Positions 8,802 through 21,600 of a stretch of 64,000 bases of DNA are shown here, piece by piece. The notes under the pieces were generated by a model. It searched no databases, was not told the DNA's origin, and was given only the letters and a program-made list of their open reading frames with translations. The translations under genes were made by a program, and so were the position numbers. The DNA lies in the NCBI RefSeq assembly GCF_001887355.1, contig NZ_MPIN01000001.1, positions 124,001 to 188,000 on the forward strand, written 5' to 3'. Every line of letters begins with the position of its first letter. Position 1 is the first letter of the stretch. The DNA comes from Cystobacter ferrugineus (GTDB taxonomy: Bacteria; Myxococcota; Myxococcia; Myxococcales; Myxococcaceae).

Positions 8802-9491
8802 TCATGTCTTTATCGCAAGGAATGCTTCGCGCAGCGCATTGGCAATATCACGTCTATTCAAAAAATAAAAATCACCATTTTTGTCGACCACTTCGAAGTC
8901 CATTGCCCCGCAGATATAATTGATTCTTCCATAGCCAGGCGCAGGAGTAAGCATCGAATCCTTTCCTGGAGCTGCGTGCTTCGCCAGGTTCATACGGAGG
9001 AGTTCAACCATCTGGAATGCGGGTTTGAATTGTGCCCATTCACCATCCACTTTCTTGCGGAACTCTTCATCATCTCGATAACGCGTTAATTGCCGCCTTT
9101 TGACTTCTTTCGTGAAGTTCAGCTCGTCCTCAGGGCCGAGATTTGAGATGGCCGTATCCACCCCTCCGGAGCCATACCATTTGTTGTATTGATAAATTCG
9201 GTCTTTCCATATGCGCATTACCTCATAAACTGCGAACAGCCACATTTGAGAGAAGGCCGACACATGTGTTGCAAGGTCCAAGGGGGTCTTCTCTCTCTCG
9301 TTGTACTCGCGAAGGAGTTCATACTCCCAGCCAGTGATAGTCGCATCGGTGATGCCGATGTTCATTCCCTGCATTCCAAGGAAGAGATCATCCTGGAAGA
9401 GAGTTAATTGGCGCCATCGCATTGTGAGGATGGAAAAGTCAATGTCTGAAGGAGTATCGTCATCTGAAAACATGTCGTCATCTTCTTCCAC
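8802..9491 (-). CDS. hypothetical protein, A+T-rich, probably acquired
   Basis: The 229-residue protein starts at GTG 9491 with GAGGAG 6 nt upstream. It begins very acidic (MEEDDDMFSDDDTPSDIDF) and is then mostly helical with many aromatic residues (FSQMWLFAVYEVMRIWKDRI). There is no signal peptide or membrane segment. It ends DKNGDFYFLNRRDIANALRE. Codon use is strikingly A+T-rich against the surrounding DNA, which suggests recent transfer. It sits 27 bp downstream of the DUF1206 gene in the same direction. I do not recognise the family. Its composition and position beside other remnants point to accessory cargo, but no function can be assigned. Confidence 0.75.
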   Translation of the reverse strand: MEEDDDMFSDDDTPSDIDFSILTMRWRQLTLFQDDLFLGMQGMNIGITDATITGWEYELLREYNEREKTPLDLATHVSAFSQMWLFAVYEVMRIWKDRIYQYNKWYGSGGVDTAISNLGPEDELNFTKEVKRRQLTRYRDDEEFRKKVDGEWAQFKPAFQMVELLRMNLAKHAAPGKDSMLTPAPGYGRINYICGAMDFEVVDKNGDFYFLNRRDIANALREAFLAIKT

Positions 9492-9518
9492 GATGCACTC
9501 CTCGTTCGAACGTAACTG

Positions 9519-10385
9519 TCAGGCCCCCTGGAAGCTGCGGTAGCGGGAGACGACGGCCATGTACACCGCGTAGGCCACGAGTCCCGCGGCGGCCAGGGTC
9601 AACAGCACGTCCCCATGGGGCTGGTTCGCCAGCGTCGCCAGGGTTCCATCCAGCCCCCGCGCCTCGCTCGGGTTGGAGCGCAGCGCCGCGAGCAGGAAGA
9701 AGACGCCCATCATCACGAACACCACGCCCCGGGCGGCGATGCCTCCCTTGCACACGCGCATCGTCCAGCGCTCCTGCGAGGCATTCAAATCCCGCAGGCT
9801 CAGCTTGCGGCGGAACTTCTCCGTCCACGCCTTGTAGAGCTGCGACACGCCCATGCCCGCGATCACCAGCCCGACCACCGCCACCAGCGCCTGGCCGAAC
9901 GGCTCGGACAGCAGTCTCGCCGTCCACGACTGCATGCTCTGGTCCCCATGCTGTCCCGCGCCGCCGCGGCCCAGCACCAGCCGGAAGGCCGCCACCGCCA
10001 GCGAGGCGTGAATCACCGCGCTCACCCCATAGGCCGCCCGCACCACCAGCCCCTTGGTCCCCGTGCCCTTGCCATCCGGATCCATCCACGCCTGCACCAC
10101 CCGCCACAGCACGTAGCCCAAGAGGCCCACGGCCACCACCGCCAGCAGCACCGTGCCCCACGTCCCGCGCGCCAGCGAGGCCAGTGCCCCGCGCGTGTCC
10201 GTCATCTCTCCGCCCTGGCCAAAGGCCACCTGCAGCGCCAGCACTCCAACCACGGCGTACACCACGCCCTTGGCCAGGTAGCCCATGCGCGCCAGGGGCA
10301 CCATCCAGGGGTGATGCAGCGCCTTCGCGCCGAGTCGATCCCCCTGGTTCTTCAGCTCCACGGCTTTGCGGCCCAGTTCGTTCAT
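9519..10385 (-). CDS. DUF1206 family integral membrane protein
   Basis: From ATG 10385, preceded by GGGGGAACGGGG, the protein is 288 residues. It shows three repeats of paired transmembrane helices: ARMGYLAKGVVYAVVGVLAL plus WGTVLLAVVAVGLLGYVLW, then RAAYGVSAVIHASLAV plus ALVAVVGLVIAGMG, then KGGIAARGVVFVMMGVFFLL plus LLTLAAAGLVAYAVYM. The recurring Arg-x-Gly-x-x-Ala-(R/K)-G-x-V-(Y/F) start of each unit is the DUF1206 pattern. The function of the family is unknown. The longer upstream frame (to 10616) is composition-driven and was not used. A 284-bp divergent intergenic region separates it from the next gene. Confidence 0.85.
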   Translation of the reverse strand: MNELGRKAVELKNQGDRLGAKALHHPWMVPLARMGYLAKGVVYAVVGVLALQVAFGQGGEMTDTRGALASLARGTWGTVLLAVVAVGLLGYVLWRVVQAWMDPDGKGTGTKGLVVRAAYGVSAVIHASLAVAAFRLVLGRGGAGQHGDQSMQSWTARLLSEPFGQALVAVVGLVIAGMGVSQLYKAWTEKFRRKLSLRDLNASQERWTMRVCKGGIAARGVVFVMMGVFFLLAALRSNPSEARGLDGTLATLANQPHGDVLLTLAAAGLVAYAVYMAVVSRYRSFQGA

Positions 10386-10669
10386 CCCCGTTCCCCCTCG
10401 TGCCCGGAAGTGCGCGGAGTCATCGTCCGGGAGTCCGTGCCGGAAGGTAGGCACCCGCCGTGGATTGTCTCGGGGAGCGCACGTCCGGCGGCGCCCAGAC
10501 CAGCCGGACGAGCGCATGAGGATGTAGAGATCCACTCCGACCAAACTCGGCCGCACCGTGATCTCCGGAGTAGGGGACGGGGCGAACACCGACCCTTGCT
10601 GCCTCCCGCTCCTCATGCTGGACTGACCGAGGAAGCCCTCTGTCAGCCCACACCTCCGGTGATCCGCCC

Positions 10670-11269
10670 ATGAAGAACTACGATGCCCTCGCGCCGTTCC
10701 AGGTCCTTGGAGCCAACATCCAGAACATCCTCGACGCCTTTGGCGCCTTCTCCGTGCTCGCGGGCAAGATCATGCTCGACGAGCAGCTCGGCGGCCAGGC
10801 GCCGGATGGCACCATCCTGTTCGATCCGGAGAAGTGGTACCCGCTGGCCAGCAACCTGCGCGCGATCGACCGGATCCAGAACGAGTACGGAAGCATCGTC
10901 ATCCGTCAGATGAGCTCGGCCCTGCTGCGCAACGCGAAGTTCCCGCCCTCCGTGACGAGCATCGAGACCGGGCTGTCCGCCATCGATACGGTCTACCACA
11001 TGAACCACGCCAAGAACGGCGTGGCCCTGTTCACCCCGGCGACGGGTCAGATGGGCGAGGGCATTGGTCACTACGCGTGCAAGCCCGTCGCGGGGAAGAA
11101 GCAGATCATCTGTGAGACGAACACGCCCTATCCGTGCGTCTTCGATCAGGGTCTCGTCCTGGCCATGGCCCATCGCTTCCAGCCCACGGCCACCCTGGTG
11201 CACCAGAACCCCGCGCAGTGCCGCAACAGCGGCTTCCCGTCCTGCTCCTACGCGGTGTCCTGGAAGTAG
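10670..11269 (+). CDS. V4R/hydrocarbon-binding-like single-domain protein
   Basis: The product is 199 residues, cytoplasmic, starting at ATG 10670 with GGTGA upstream. The C-terminal third has a conserved-looking Cys pattern: GHYACKPVAGKK, ETNTPYPCVFDQG, then HQNPAQCRNSGFPSCSYAVSW. An ending with Cys, a Gly-rich turn, Cys-x-Tyr and an aromatic beta-strand resembles the 4-vinyl-reductase (V4R)/heme-NO-binding-like fold that senses small ligands. This family call is from pattern memory and is tentative. The gene is convergent with the heme-oxygenase-like gene, only 18 bp apart, so the two are not co-transcribed. Confidence 0.6.
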   Translation: MKNYDALAPFQVLGANIQNILDAFGAFSVLAGKIMLDEQLGGQAPDGTILFDPEKWYPLASNLRAIDRIQNEYGSIVIRQMSSALLRNAKFPPSVTSIETGLSAIDTVYHMNHAKNGVALFTPATGQMGEGIGHYACKPVAGKKQIICETNTPYPCVFDQGLVLAMAHRFQPTATLVHQNPAQCRNSGFPSCSYAVSWK

Positions 11270-11287
11270 GGCGCGAGGGGGCTCGGC

Positions 11288-12046
11288 TCACATGGTGGCG
11301 GTGGGCCAGGAGATCTCGGCCCACTTGCCCATGCCGGACATGTCCCGGTGGAAGTTGCCCGTCCACAGGGCGTACTCGAGCAGCTCGTCGAACATGCCCT
11401 GGAAGAGCGTGTACACCTCGTCCACCGCGTCCAGCGCCTCCGCGAGCTGCTCCTCGGTCAGCTCGTAGCGGGTCATCATCTCCTCCACCGCGTCGCTGGT
11501 GATGGTGTGGTTGGCCTCCATCATGTCGTGCGTCTTGCCGAAGTAGTGCAGCTTCTTGCCCGTCTGGGCCTCGAAGTCCTCCGCTGCCTTGCAGAACGCG
11601 TCGAACGCCACGTCGGCGGTGCCCTCCACCGCCTCGACGATGAGGAAGCGGATGCGCGGATCCGGGTGGCGCGTCACCAGCCGCGTCAGCTCGTACGCCA
11701 GCATCCGCGTGCGCCGGCAGTGCTTGCCCCAGAGCATCCGCAGCACGCTGGCCAGATCCATCGTCGTGTTCATGTTCAGCGTGCGCAGATCCTTCACATA
11801 CATCCGCCAGTGCTCATCCTCCTCGCGGCTGTGGATGTTGATCATCTGCTGAACCGGATCCTCCGAGACGTCATCCCGGATGACGTACTTGTTGAGATCC
11901 ATGAAGGCCATCGCGAAGGGCGCCAGACACGGCACGAAGGCGAAGCGTTCGCGGGCCTCGATCGTCGAGTCCTCGATGAAGCTGAGGAATGAGGACCTCG
12001 ACAGCTCCTGCTTCTTCTTCTCGATGTGATCCAAGACACGCTTCAT
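11288..12046 (-). CDS. heme-oxygenase-like (CADD/HDO-type) iron-binding protein
   Basis: ATG 12046 follows GAGGAGAAGG and gives 252 residues, nearly all predicted alpha-helix. Two short blocks look like the metal-ligand helices of heme-oxygenase-like diiron enzymes: HSREEDEHWRMYVKDL (Glu75-His79) and THDMMEANH (His173, Glu177, His180), with Glu138 in IVEAVEG between them. These proteins usually act as oxygenases or iron-redox enzymes. The metal content here is inferred from the motif only and the substrate is unknown. A sigma70-type promoter is visible about 85 bp upstream (12132-12160). The N-terminal extension available to 12190 was rejected because it crosses that promoter and has no ribosome site. 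Confidence 0.7.
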   Translation of the reverse strand: MKRVLDHIEKKKQELSRSSFLSFIEDSTIEARERFAFVPCLAPFAMAFMDLNKYVIRDDVSEDPVQQMINIHSREEDEHWRMYVKDLRTLNMNTTMDLASVLRMLWGKHCRRTRMLAYELTRLVTRHPDPRIRFLIVEAVEGTADVAFDAFCKAAEDFEAQTGKKLHYFGKTHDMMEANHTITSDAVEEMMTRYELTEEQLAEALDAVDEVYTLFQGMFDELLEYALWTGNFHRDMSGMGKWAEISWPTATM

Positions 12047-12415
12047 GGCCTTCTCCTCGTAAGGAAAAAGTGGAATCCGGCTCTTGAAGGTGGGTGATTC
12101 CTTACCCCCTCCCTCCAATCGCGTGTGGAAAAAATTACCCTGGGATTTCATGGAAGTCAAAAGTCTCCACCGACGAGAGAACGAATTCACGTGCGTTTCC
12201 CTCTGAAGCGTTGCCTGTCCGTCACGGAGAAGCGTTCTCGAACCGAGGAAAACTTGACCGTGAGTCGGAAGTGACTCATCTGGTGGGTTTGACCCAGGTT
12301 GAGCACGTGAAAGCCCGCACGCGCGCGGCGCGTCCCCCTCCGGAAGCGGAGGAGGGGCATCGGCTCAGGTGCTGGGCGTGAGAGAGATTACTGGAGGATT
12401 GTCGGGAACGCCGGA
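12047..12415. other. 369-bp intergenic region between the heme-oxygenase-like and PilZ genes
   Basis: The region holds the leader and promoter of the heme-oxygenase-like gene (12047-12160). A G+C-rich hairpin lies near 12334-12358 (CCCTCCG, loop, CGGAGG). It is not followed by a U-tract, so it is a weak terminator at best for the PilZ gene, which is transcribed toward it. The stretch 12170-12330 is somewhat A+T-richer than the flanks. No gene is visible. Confidence 0.5.
12132..12160 (-). promoter_or_regulatory. sigma70-type promoter of the heme-oxygenase-like gene
   Basis: On the minus strand a -35 TTGACT (12155-12160) and a -10 TAATTT (12132-12137) are separated by exactly 17 bp. This predicts a transcript start near 12125 and a leader of about 80 nt before ATG 12046. 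The flanks are A+T-rich for this genome, which supports the call. Confidence 0.6.
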
Positions 12416-12730
12416 TTACTGCCGGGAGAGCCGAGCCAGGGAGGCGGACTCCACGCCAGCGTCCTCTTCGAAGCGGGTCGCGACGGTGTACTCCCCCTCG
12501 GGAGTCGTCTGGCAGCGCAGCACGTACAGCTTCGTCCGGGGAACGCCCAGCAGCGGGATGCTCGCCTCGAGCACGTCCCCCATTTCCAAGGGGATGGACA
12601 TGAGCAACAGGCAGCCGCCTTCCGAGGCGTTGATGACGTGGGCCGCCAGTTGCTCGCCGTCCCGGTGGAGCGTGATGGGCAGCCTCAGGGGGTAGCGCTG
12701 ATGCCGACGGCGTTCATCCTCGTGGGACAC
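12416..12730 (-). CDS. PilZ domain protein
   Basis: This 104-residue protein is a single PilZ domain, the cyclic-di-GMP receptor fold. RRRHQRYPLRLPI (residues 7-19) gives the RxxxR-type arm and NASEGGCLLLM (34-44) the (D/N)xSxxG motif; both are needed to bind c-di-GMP. Many myxobacterial PilZ proteins of this size act as stand-alone adaptors in motility or polysaccharide control. That role is not shown by context here: the gene sits alone, upstream of and in line with nothing obviously related. Confidence 0.85.
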   Translation of the reverse strand: MSHEDERRRHQRYPLRLPITLHRDGEQLAAHVINASEGGCLLLMSIPLEMGDVLEASIPLLGVPRTKLYVLRCQTTPEGEYTVATRFEEDAGVESASLARLSRQ

Positions 12731-12800
12731 TGTGGCGCTCCTCCGGCGGCCTCTTGTTCATGGGCGGCCTGACCAGGAGTGAATGTAGCACGTCCCGTTC

Positions 12801-13424
12801 CTAGCCTGCCGCCGCCCGCTGAATCGCTTCACGCAGCACGCTCTCCGGTTGGGCCCCCGACACGGCGAAGCGATCGTTGAAGACGAAGAAGGGGACGCCG
12901 CGAATGCCCCGCTGGTGGGCCTCGTCCGACTCGCGCTGGGTGAGCTCGAGCTCGCGCGGATCCTCGAGCAGGCGCGTGGCCTCTTCGTCCGTGAAGCCGT
13001 GCGCGACGGCCAGGCGCCGCAGCTCCACCGGGTCGGCGATGTCGCGGCCCTCGAGGAAATACGCGTGGAAGAGCGCGCGGGCGAGCGCGTTCTGGGTCCC
13101 CTTCGCTCCCGCGTGCCGCAAGAGCGTGTGTCCCCACTGGGTGGGGTAGGTGAGGGGCTGCTTGGACAGCTCCAGGGGGATGCCACTCTCCCGGGCGGCG
13201 GACTCGACCCGCTCGAACATCGCCCGGGGATCCACGCCGTACTTCGCGCGCAGTTCCTCATGGAGATTGCTCCCGGTGCGGGGCGTGTCGGAGCGGAGCA
13301 TGAAGGTCTGGTGCGTCACCCGGGCCGTGGAGGCCATGCCAAGAGACTCCAGCGCACGCGCGAGCCGCTCCGTGCCGATGAAGCACCACGGGCAGACGAT
13401 GTCGGAATACACGTCGATCTTCAT
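12801..13424 (-). CDS. DsbA-family thiol oxidoreductase, FrnE-like
   Basis: The protein of 207 residues opens MKIDVYSDIVCPWCFIG, the FrnE-type DsbA start with the redox pair Cys11-Cys14 (CPWC). The helical insertion carries LHAYFLEGRDI-like sequence, and the C-terminal RGIRGVPFFVFNDRFAVSGA contains the cis-proline loop (GVPFF). There is no signal peptide, so it acts in the cytoplasm, probably as a disulfide isomerase or glutathione-linked oxidoreductase. A second ATG 9 nt upstream (13433) has AGG touching it and no spacing, so ATG 13424 was preferred. Divergent from mutA across 130 bp. Confidence 0.88.
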   Translation of the reverse strand: MKIDVYSDIVCPWCFIGTERLARALESLGMASTARVTHQTFMLRSDTPRTGSNLHEELRAKYGVDPRAMFERVESAARESGIPLELSKQPLTYPTQWGHTLLRHAGAKGTQNALARALFHAYFLEGRDIADPVELRRLAVAHGFTDEEATRLLEDPRELELTQRESDEAHQRGIRGVPFFVFNDRFAVSGAQPESVLREAIQRAAAG

Positions 13425-13554
13425 GACGGTCATCCTGTGGGGGTCCGGGGGTTGACGCAACACGTTGTCGCGCTTCCTCGGCCGCCCCCCAGAGCCCCAT
13501 TGCCCCGCCGCGCCGTTGGGCCTATGGGAGAGATCTACCCAGCGAGGACGCCGC

Positions 13555-15431
13555 ATGTCGCAAGTGCCTCTTCACATCGCCACGGACTTCCCAGCTCCCT
13601 CGGTGGACGACTGGCGCCGGCTCGTGGACAAGGACCTGAAGGGCAAGCCCTTCACGTCGCTCCAGTCGTCGCTCGAGGGCGGCCTGACGCTGCGGCCCCT
13701 GTACACGCAGCAGGACGCGGCCGGCACCCCTCCGCCCGAGCCTCCCGGCGTCGCCCCCTACGTGCGCGGCACCCATGCGCTCGGCCTCACCGAGGGGGGC
13801 TGGCTCGTCTGCCAGGAGTACTCCGAGCCGGACGTGGCACTCGCCTCCGAGGCCATCCGCGTGGACCTGGAGCGCGGGGCCCTCGGCGTGTGGTTGTGCC
13901 TCGGCGAGTCGCGGGGAATCCGCGTGGCGGACCTGGCCTCCCTCGAGCGGCTGCTCGCCCATGTCCCGCTCGCGAAGACGCCCGTGTATCTCGAGCCGGA
14001 GGCGAAGCCGCTCTCCTTCGCGCACCTGCTGTTGCAGGCCGCGGAGAAGGCCCGGGTCCCGCGCGAGAAGCTTCGGGGCTGTCTCGGTCTCGATCCGCTC
14101 GGCGCCCTGGCGCGCACGGAGGCGCTGGCCTCCAAGCCGGGGGTGGAGTGGGACGGCGAGGCGGTGTCCCTCGTCAAGTCGCTGCGCCAGGAGGCGCCGG
14201 GTCTGCGCGCGCTGCTCGTCTCGACGCGCCTCTACGCCGACGCGGGCGCCACGTCCGTGCACGAGCTGGCGTGGGCCATCGCCACGGGCGTGGAGTACCT
14301 GCGGACGCTGGAGCGCGCGGGCGTGCCCCCCGAGGACGCGGCGCGCTCCATCCAGTTCGCCCTGTCCGTCGGGGGCCAGTTCTTCCCGGAGATCGCCAAA
14401 CTGCGCGCGGCGCGGCTGCTGTGGTCCAAGGTCGTCGCCGCCTCGGGGGGCTCGCCCGAGGCACAGGCCATGGTGCTGCACGCGCGCACCGCGAGCGCCA
14501 CCAAGACCCAGCGCGACCCGTGGGTGAACATCCTGCGCGCCACCGCCGAGTCGTTCGCCGCCGTGGTGGGCGGCGCGGACAGCGTGAGCACCTCGCCCTT
14601 CGACGAGGCGCTCGGGACGCCGGACGCGAGCGCCCGCCGCCTCGCGCGCAACACGCAGCTCATCCTGCGCGACGAGTCGAGCCTCAACCGGGTGGCCGAC
14701 CCCGCCGGGGGCAGCTACTACCTCGAGCAGCTCACCGGGGAGTTCGCCCGCGCGGCATGGGCGGAGCTGCGGCGCATCGAGGGGCTGGGCGGGATGGCCC
14801 GGGCGCTCGCCACGGGGGAGGTGGCCCGGGTGCTCGACGAGACGCGCGCCGCGCGGGACAAGGCCGTGCGCACGCGCCGCCTGCCCATCGTGGGCGTGAG
14901 CGAGTTCCCCCACCTGGGCGAGGCGCCCGTGCGCCGCGAGGCCCGTCCGCTCGTTCCGGGCAACCCGGCGCTGCGCCCCACGCGGGTGGCCGAGACGTTC
15001 GAGGCGCTGCGGGACGCGAGCGACCGCTACCTCCTCACGCACGGCGTGCGGCCGCGCGCCTTCATGGCCAGCCTGGGCACGGTGGCCGAGCACACCACGC
15101 GCTCGACGTGGATCGCCAATGCGCTGGCCGTCGGCGGCATCGAGGTCCAGGAGCACCACGGCTTTCCGGACGCGGCCGCCGCGGCGGAGCTCTTCGCTGG
15201 CTCCGGTGCCGCGCTCGCGGTCATCTCCGGCCCGGACGCGCTCTACCCGGAATGGGTGCCCGCGCTGTGCGCCGCGCTCAAGGCCCGAGGCGCCCGGGGG
15301 GTGGCGGTCGCGGGCCGTCCCGGTGACCACGAGGCCGCGTTCCGCGCGGCGGGCGTGGAGCTCTTCATCTACGCGGGGGCGGACCTGTTCGCGCTCCTGT
15401 CCTCACTGCACCAGCAGCTCGGAGTGGCCTG

Positions 15432-15432
<1 letters not shown>
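13555..15432 (+). CDS. mutA: methylmalonyl-CoA mutase small (beta) subunit
   Basis: The 625-residue subunit pairs with MutB to interconvert methylmalonyl-CoA and succinyl-CoA in propionate, valine, isoleucine and odd-chain breakdown. It has the mutase TIM-barrel features ([24 protein letters not shown] region, [10 protein letters not shown]) and a degenerate C-terminal Rossmann domain ([20 protein letters not shown]) that lacks the B12-binding DxHxxG. The missing motif identifies the non-catalytic subunit. The start ATG 13555 gives [13 protein letters not shown]. Its stop overlaps the mutB start by one base (TGATG), which implies translational coupling. Confidence 0.93.
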
Positions 15433-17617
<2,185 letters not shown>

Positions 17618-17621
<4 letters not shown>

Positions 17622-18601
17622 AGCCACTCACGGCGGACACCTACGTGGAGGGCGTGCGCTCGGGCGACCGCGCCATGCTCGCCCGTGCCATCACCCTGGT
17701 GGAGAGCGAGCACCCGCGTCACGCGGCGCTCGCGCAGGAGGTGCTCGCGCGGCTGCTGCCCCATACGGGAGGCAGCCGGCGCGTGGGCATCAGCGGCGTG
17801 CCGGGCGTGGGCAAGAGCACGTTCATCGACGCCCTGGGCATGCACCTGGTGGGGCAGGGCAGACGCGTCGCGGTGCTCGCCATCGATCCGTCGAGCACCG
17901 TCACCGGCGGCAGCATCCTGGGTGACAAGACGCGCATGGCCCGGCTGTCGCGCGAGCCCTCGGCCTACATCCGCCCGAGCCCCTCGAGCGGCACCCTGGG
18001 CGGCGTGGCGCGCAAGACGCGCGAGACGTTGCTGCTGTGCGAGGCCGCCGGCTTCGACGTGGTGCTGGTGGAGACGGTGGGGGTGGGGCAGTCGGAGACG
18101 GTCGTCACGGACCTGGTGGACTTCTACCTGGTGCTCATGCTCGCCGGCGCGGGCGACGAGCTGCAGGGAATCAAACGCGGCATCCTGGAAGTGGCGGACA
18201 TGGTCGCCATCAACAAGGCGGATGGGGACAACACGCCGCGCGCCCTGCGGGCCCAGGCCCAGTACCGCGCCGCCCTGCACCTCATGCGCGCGGGCGCCGA
18301 GCCCGAGGTCCTCACGTGCAGCGCCCTGGAGGGCACGGGCATCGCCGCGCTGTGGTCCTCCATCGAGACGCACCTCGGCACCCGCTCGGCTTCCGGGGAG
18401 CTCGCCCGCCGCCGTCGGTCACAGCAGGTGGACTGGATGTGGGGGATGATCCAGGACGGACTGCGAGCGGCCCTGCGGGCGCACCCCGAGGTGGCCGCCC
18501 TCATTCCCGCCCTGGAGAACGAGGTGCGCGAGGGACATGTCACCCCGACATCCGCCGCACTGCGCGTGTTGAATTGTTTCCTGCCGAAACCGCCCGCATG
18601 A
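17618..18601 (+). CDS. meaB: methylmalonyl-CoA mutase-associated G-protein chaperone
   Basis: The 327-residue MeaB/ArgK-family GTPase loads and protects B12 in methylmalonyl-CoA mutase. [18 protein letters not shown] (P-loop near residues 60-68), [20 protein letters not shown] (switch region), [14 protein letters not shown] and [13 protein letters not shown] are the G1, switch, G3 and G4 elements of the family. GTG 17618 overlaps the mutB stop by 4 bases. The direct coupling to mutAB supports a dedicated chaperone and not the fused one in the neighbouring icmF. Confidence 0.95.
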
Positions 18602-18675
18602 CGGGCCGCGTCGGAAGCCGCGACGCCCGGTTCAATCGCTTGCTCCGGCCCTGAGCGCGCTCTAAGTGTACGAAC

Positions 18676-21600
18676 GTGAGAAACGTTCAACTGACTCCCG
18701 TTCCCAGCCCCTACAAGCCACGTTTCCACGTGCGGATCGTGACGGCGGCTTCGCTCTTCGACGGCCACGACGCGGCCATCAACGTGATGCGCCGCCTCAT
18801 GCAGGCTTCCGGCGCGGAGATCATCCACCTGGGCCACAACCGCTCGGTGGCGGAGATCGTCGACTGCGCCATCCAGGAGGATGCCCAGGGCATCGCCATC
18901 ACCTCCTACCAGGGCGGCCACGTCGAGTTCTTCAAGTACATGATCGATCTGCTGCGCGAGCGCGGCGCGAACATCAAGGTGTTCGGCGGTGGAGGCGGCA
19001 CCATCCTCCCCGCGGAGATCGAGGAGCTCCACCGCTACGGCGTGTCGCGCATCTACTCGCCGGACGACGGCCGCGCCATGGGCCTGCAGGGGATGATCGA
19101 CGACCTCATCTCCCAGTGTGACTTCGAGAAGCGCTCCGCGGACTTCAAGCCGCTGCTCGACGCGCCCTCCTTGCGCGAGCCCGCCCGGCTGGCCTCGCTC
19201 ATCACCGTCGCGGAGAACTTCCCCACCGTGGGCGAGGAACTCCGGGGAGCGCTCTCCCGCCTCGTCGAGAAGGGCCCCAGGGTCCCCGTGCTCGGCATCA
19301 CCGGCACTGGAGGCGCGGGCAAGTCGAGCCTCGTCGACGAGCTCGTCCGGCGCTTCCTCGCCGACTTCCCGGACAAGACGCTCGCGGTGCTCTCCGTGGA
19401 TCCGTCCAAGCGCAAGTCCGGCGGCGCGCTGCTCGGCGATCGCATCCGCATGAACTCCATCGACCATCCGCGCGTGTACATGCGTTCGATGGCCACGCGC
19501 CAGAGCAACCTCGCCCTGTCCAAGCACGTCGGTGACTCGATCGAGATCTGCAAGGCCGCCGGGTTCGATCTCATCGTGGTGGAGACCTCGGGCATCGGCC
19601 AGTCCGACACGGAGATCACCGAGCACTCGGACGTGTCGCTCTACGTGATGACGGCCGAGTACGGCGCCGCGACGCAGCTCGAGAAGATCGACATGCTCGA
19701 CTTCGCCGACGTCATCGCCATCAACAAGTTCGACAAGCGCGGCTCGCTCGACGCGCTGCGCGACGTGCGCAAGCAGTGGAAGCGCAACCACAACGCCTTC
19801 ACCACGCCCGACGAGGCCCTGCCCGTCTACGGCACCATCGCCTCGCAGTTCAACGACCCGGGCATGAACCAGCTCTACCGGGCCATCATCGACACCATCT
19901 CCAAGCGCACCGGGGCGCCGCTCCAGTCGGGCTTCCAGCTCACCCCGGGCATGAGCGAGAAGAAGTGGATCATCCCGCCCGAGCGCACCCGCTACCTCGC
20001 GGAGATCGTCGAGACGTGCGAGGGGTATGACCGGTTCGTCCGCTCGCAGGCGGCGATCGCCCGGCGGATGTACCAGCTTCACGGCACCATCGAGGCGCTG
20101 CGCGCCAACGTGGGCAAGAAGCACCTGGAGATCGTCGAGCCCAAGGACACCTCGGACGTGGTGCACGTCACCGAGCGCGTGGAAGGGGAGCCGGCCTACC
20201 TGGGCGAGCTGGTGGAGCTCTACCGCGACCTGGAGTCGCGCCTGCACGCGGACTGCCGGCGGCTGTTGAGCGAGTGGCCCGCCACCAAGCGCCGCTACGC
20301 GGCGTCCAAGTACCAGTTCCAGGTGCGCGACAAGGTCATCGAGCTGGATCTCTACACCGAGTCGCTCTCGCACCTGCGCATCCCGAAGATCGCGCTGCCG
20401 CGCTACGAGGACTGGGGCGACATCCTCACGTGGCTCTTGCGCGAGAACGCCCCGGGGGCCTTCCCGTTCACCGCGGGCGTCTTCCCCCTCAAGCGCGAGA
20501 ACGAGGACCCGGCGCGCATGTTCGCCGGAGAGGGTGGCCCCGAGCGCACCAACAAGCGCTTCCACTACGTCTCGCGCGGGCTGCCCGCCAAGCGCCTGTC
20601 CACGGCGTTCGACTCGGTCACGCTCTACGGCGAGGATCCGGATTTCCGGCCGGACATCTACGGCAAGGTCGGCAACTCGGGCGTGTCGATCGCCAACGTG
20701 GACGACGCCAAGAAGCTCTACTCGGGCTTCGATCTGGCGGACCCGACCACGTCCGTGTCCATGACCATCAACGGCCCGGCGCCCATGCTGCTCGGGTTCT
20801 TCCTCAACGCCGCGGTGGACCAGCAGTGCGAGAAGTGGATCCGCGCCCAGGGCCTGGTGGGGGAGATCGACAAGAAGATCGATGCCCTCTACCAGGAGCG
20901 CGGCCTGCCCCGGCCCCGCTACCAGGGCGATCTGCCGCAGGGCAACGACGGGCTCGGCCTGCTGCTGCTCGGCGTGTCCGGTGACGAGGTGCTGCCGCGC
21001 GACGTGTACGAGCGCATCCGCGCCTCCACGCTCCAGTCCGTGCGTGGCACCGTGCAGGCCGACATCCTCAAGGAGGACCAGGCCCAGAACACCTGCATCT
21101 TCTCGACGGAGTTCGCCCTGCGGCTCATGGGCGACATCCAGCAGTACTTCATCGACAAGAAGGTGCGGAATTTCTACTCGGTGTCCATCTCCGGCTACCA
21201 CATCGCCGAGGCCGGGGCGAACCCCATCTCCCAGCTCGCCTTCACGCTGGCCAACGGCTTCACCTTCGTCGAGTACTACCTGTCGCGCGGGATGCACATC
21301 GACGACTTCGCGCCCAACCTGTCGTTCTTCTTCTCCAACGGCATGGATCCCGAGTACTCGGTGCTCGGACGCGTGGCCCGCCGCATCTGGGCCAAGGCGA
21401 TGCGCGACAAGTACGGCGGCAATGACCGCTCGCAGAAGCTCAAGTACCATATCCAGACGTCCGGCCGGAGCCTCCACGCCCAGGAGATCGCCTTCAACGA
21501 CATCCGCACCACGTTGCAGGCCCTGCTCGCGCTCAACGACAACTGCAATTCCTTGCACACCAATGCCTATGACGAGGCCATCACCACTCCCACCGAGGAG

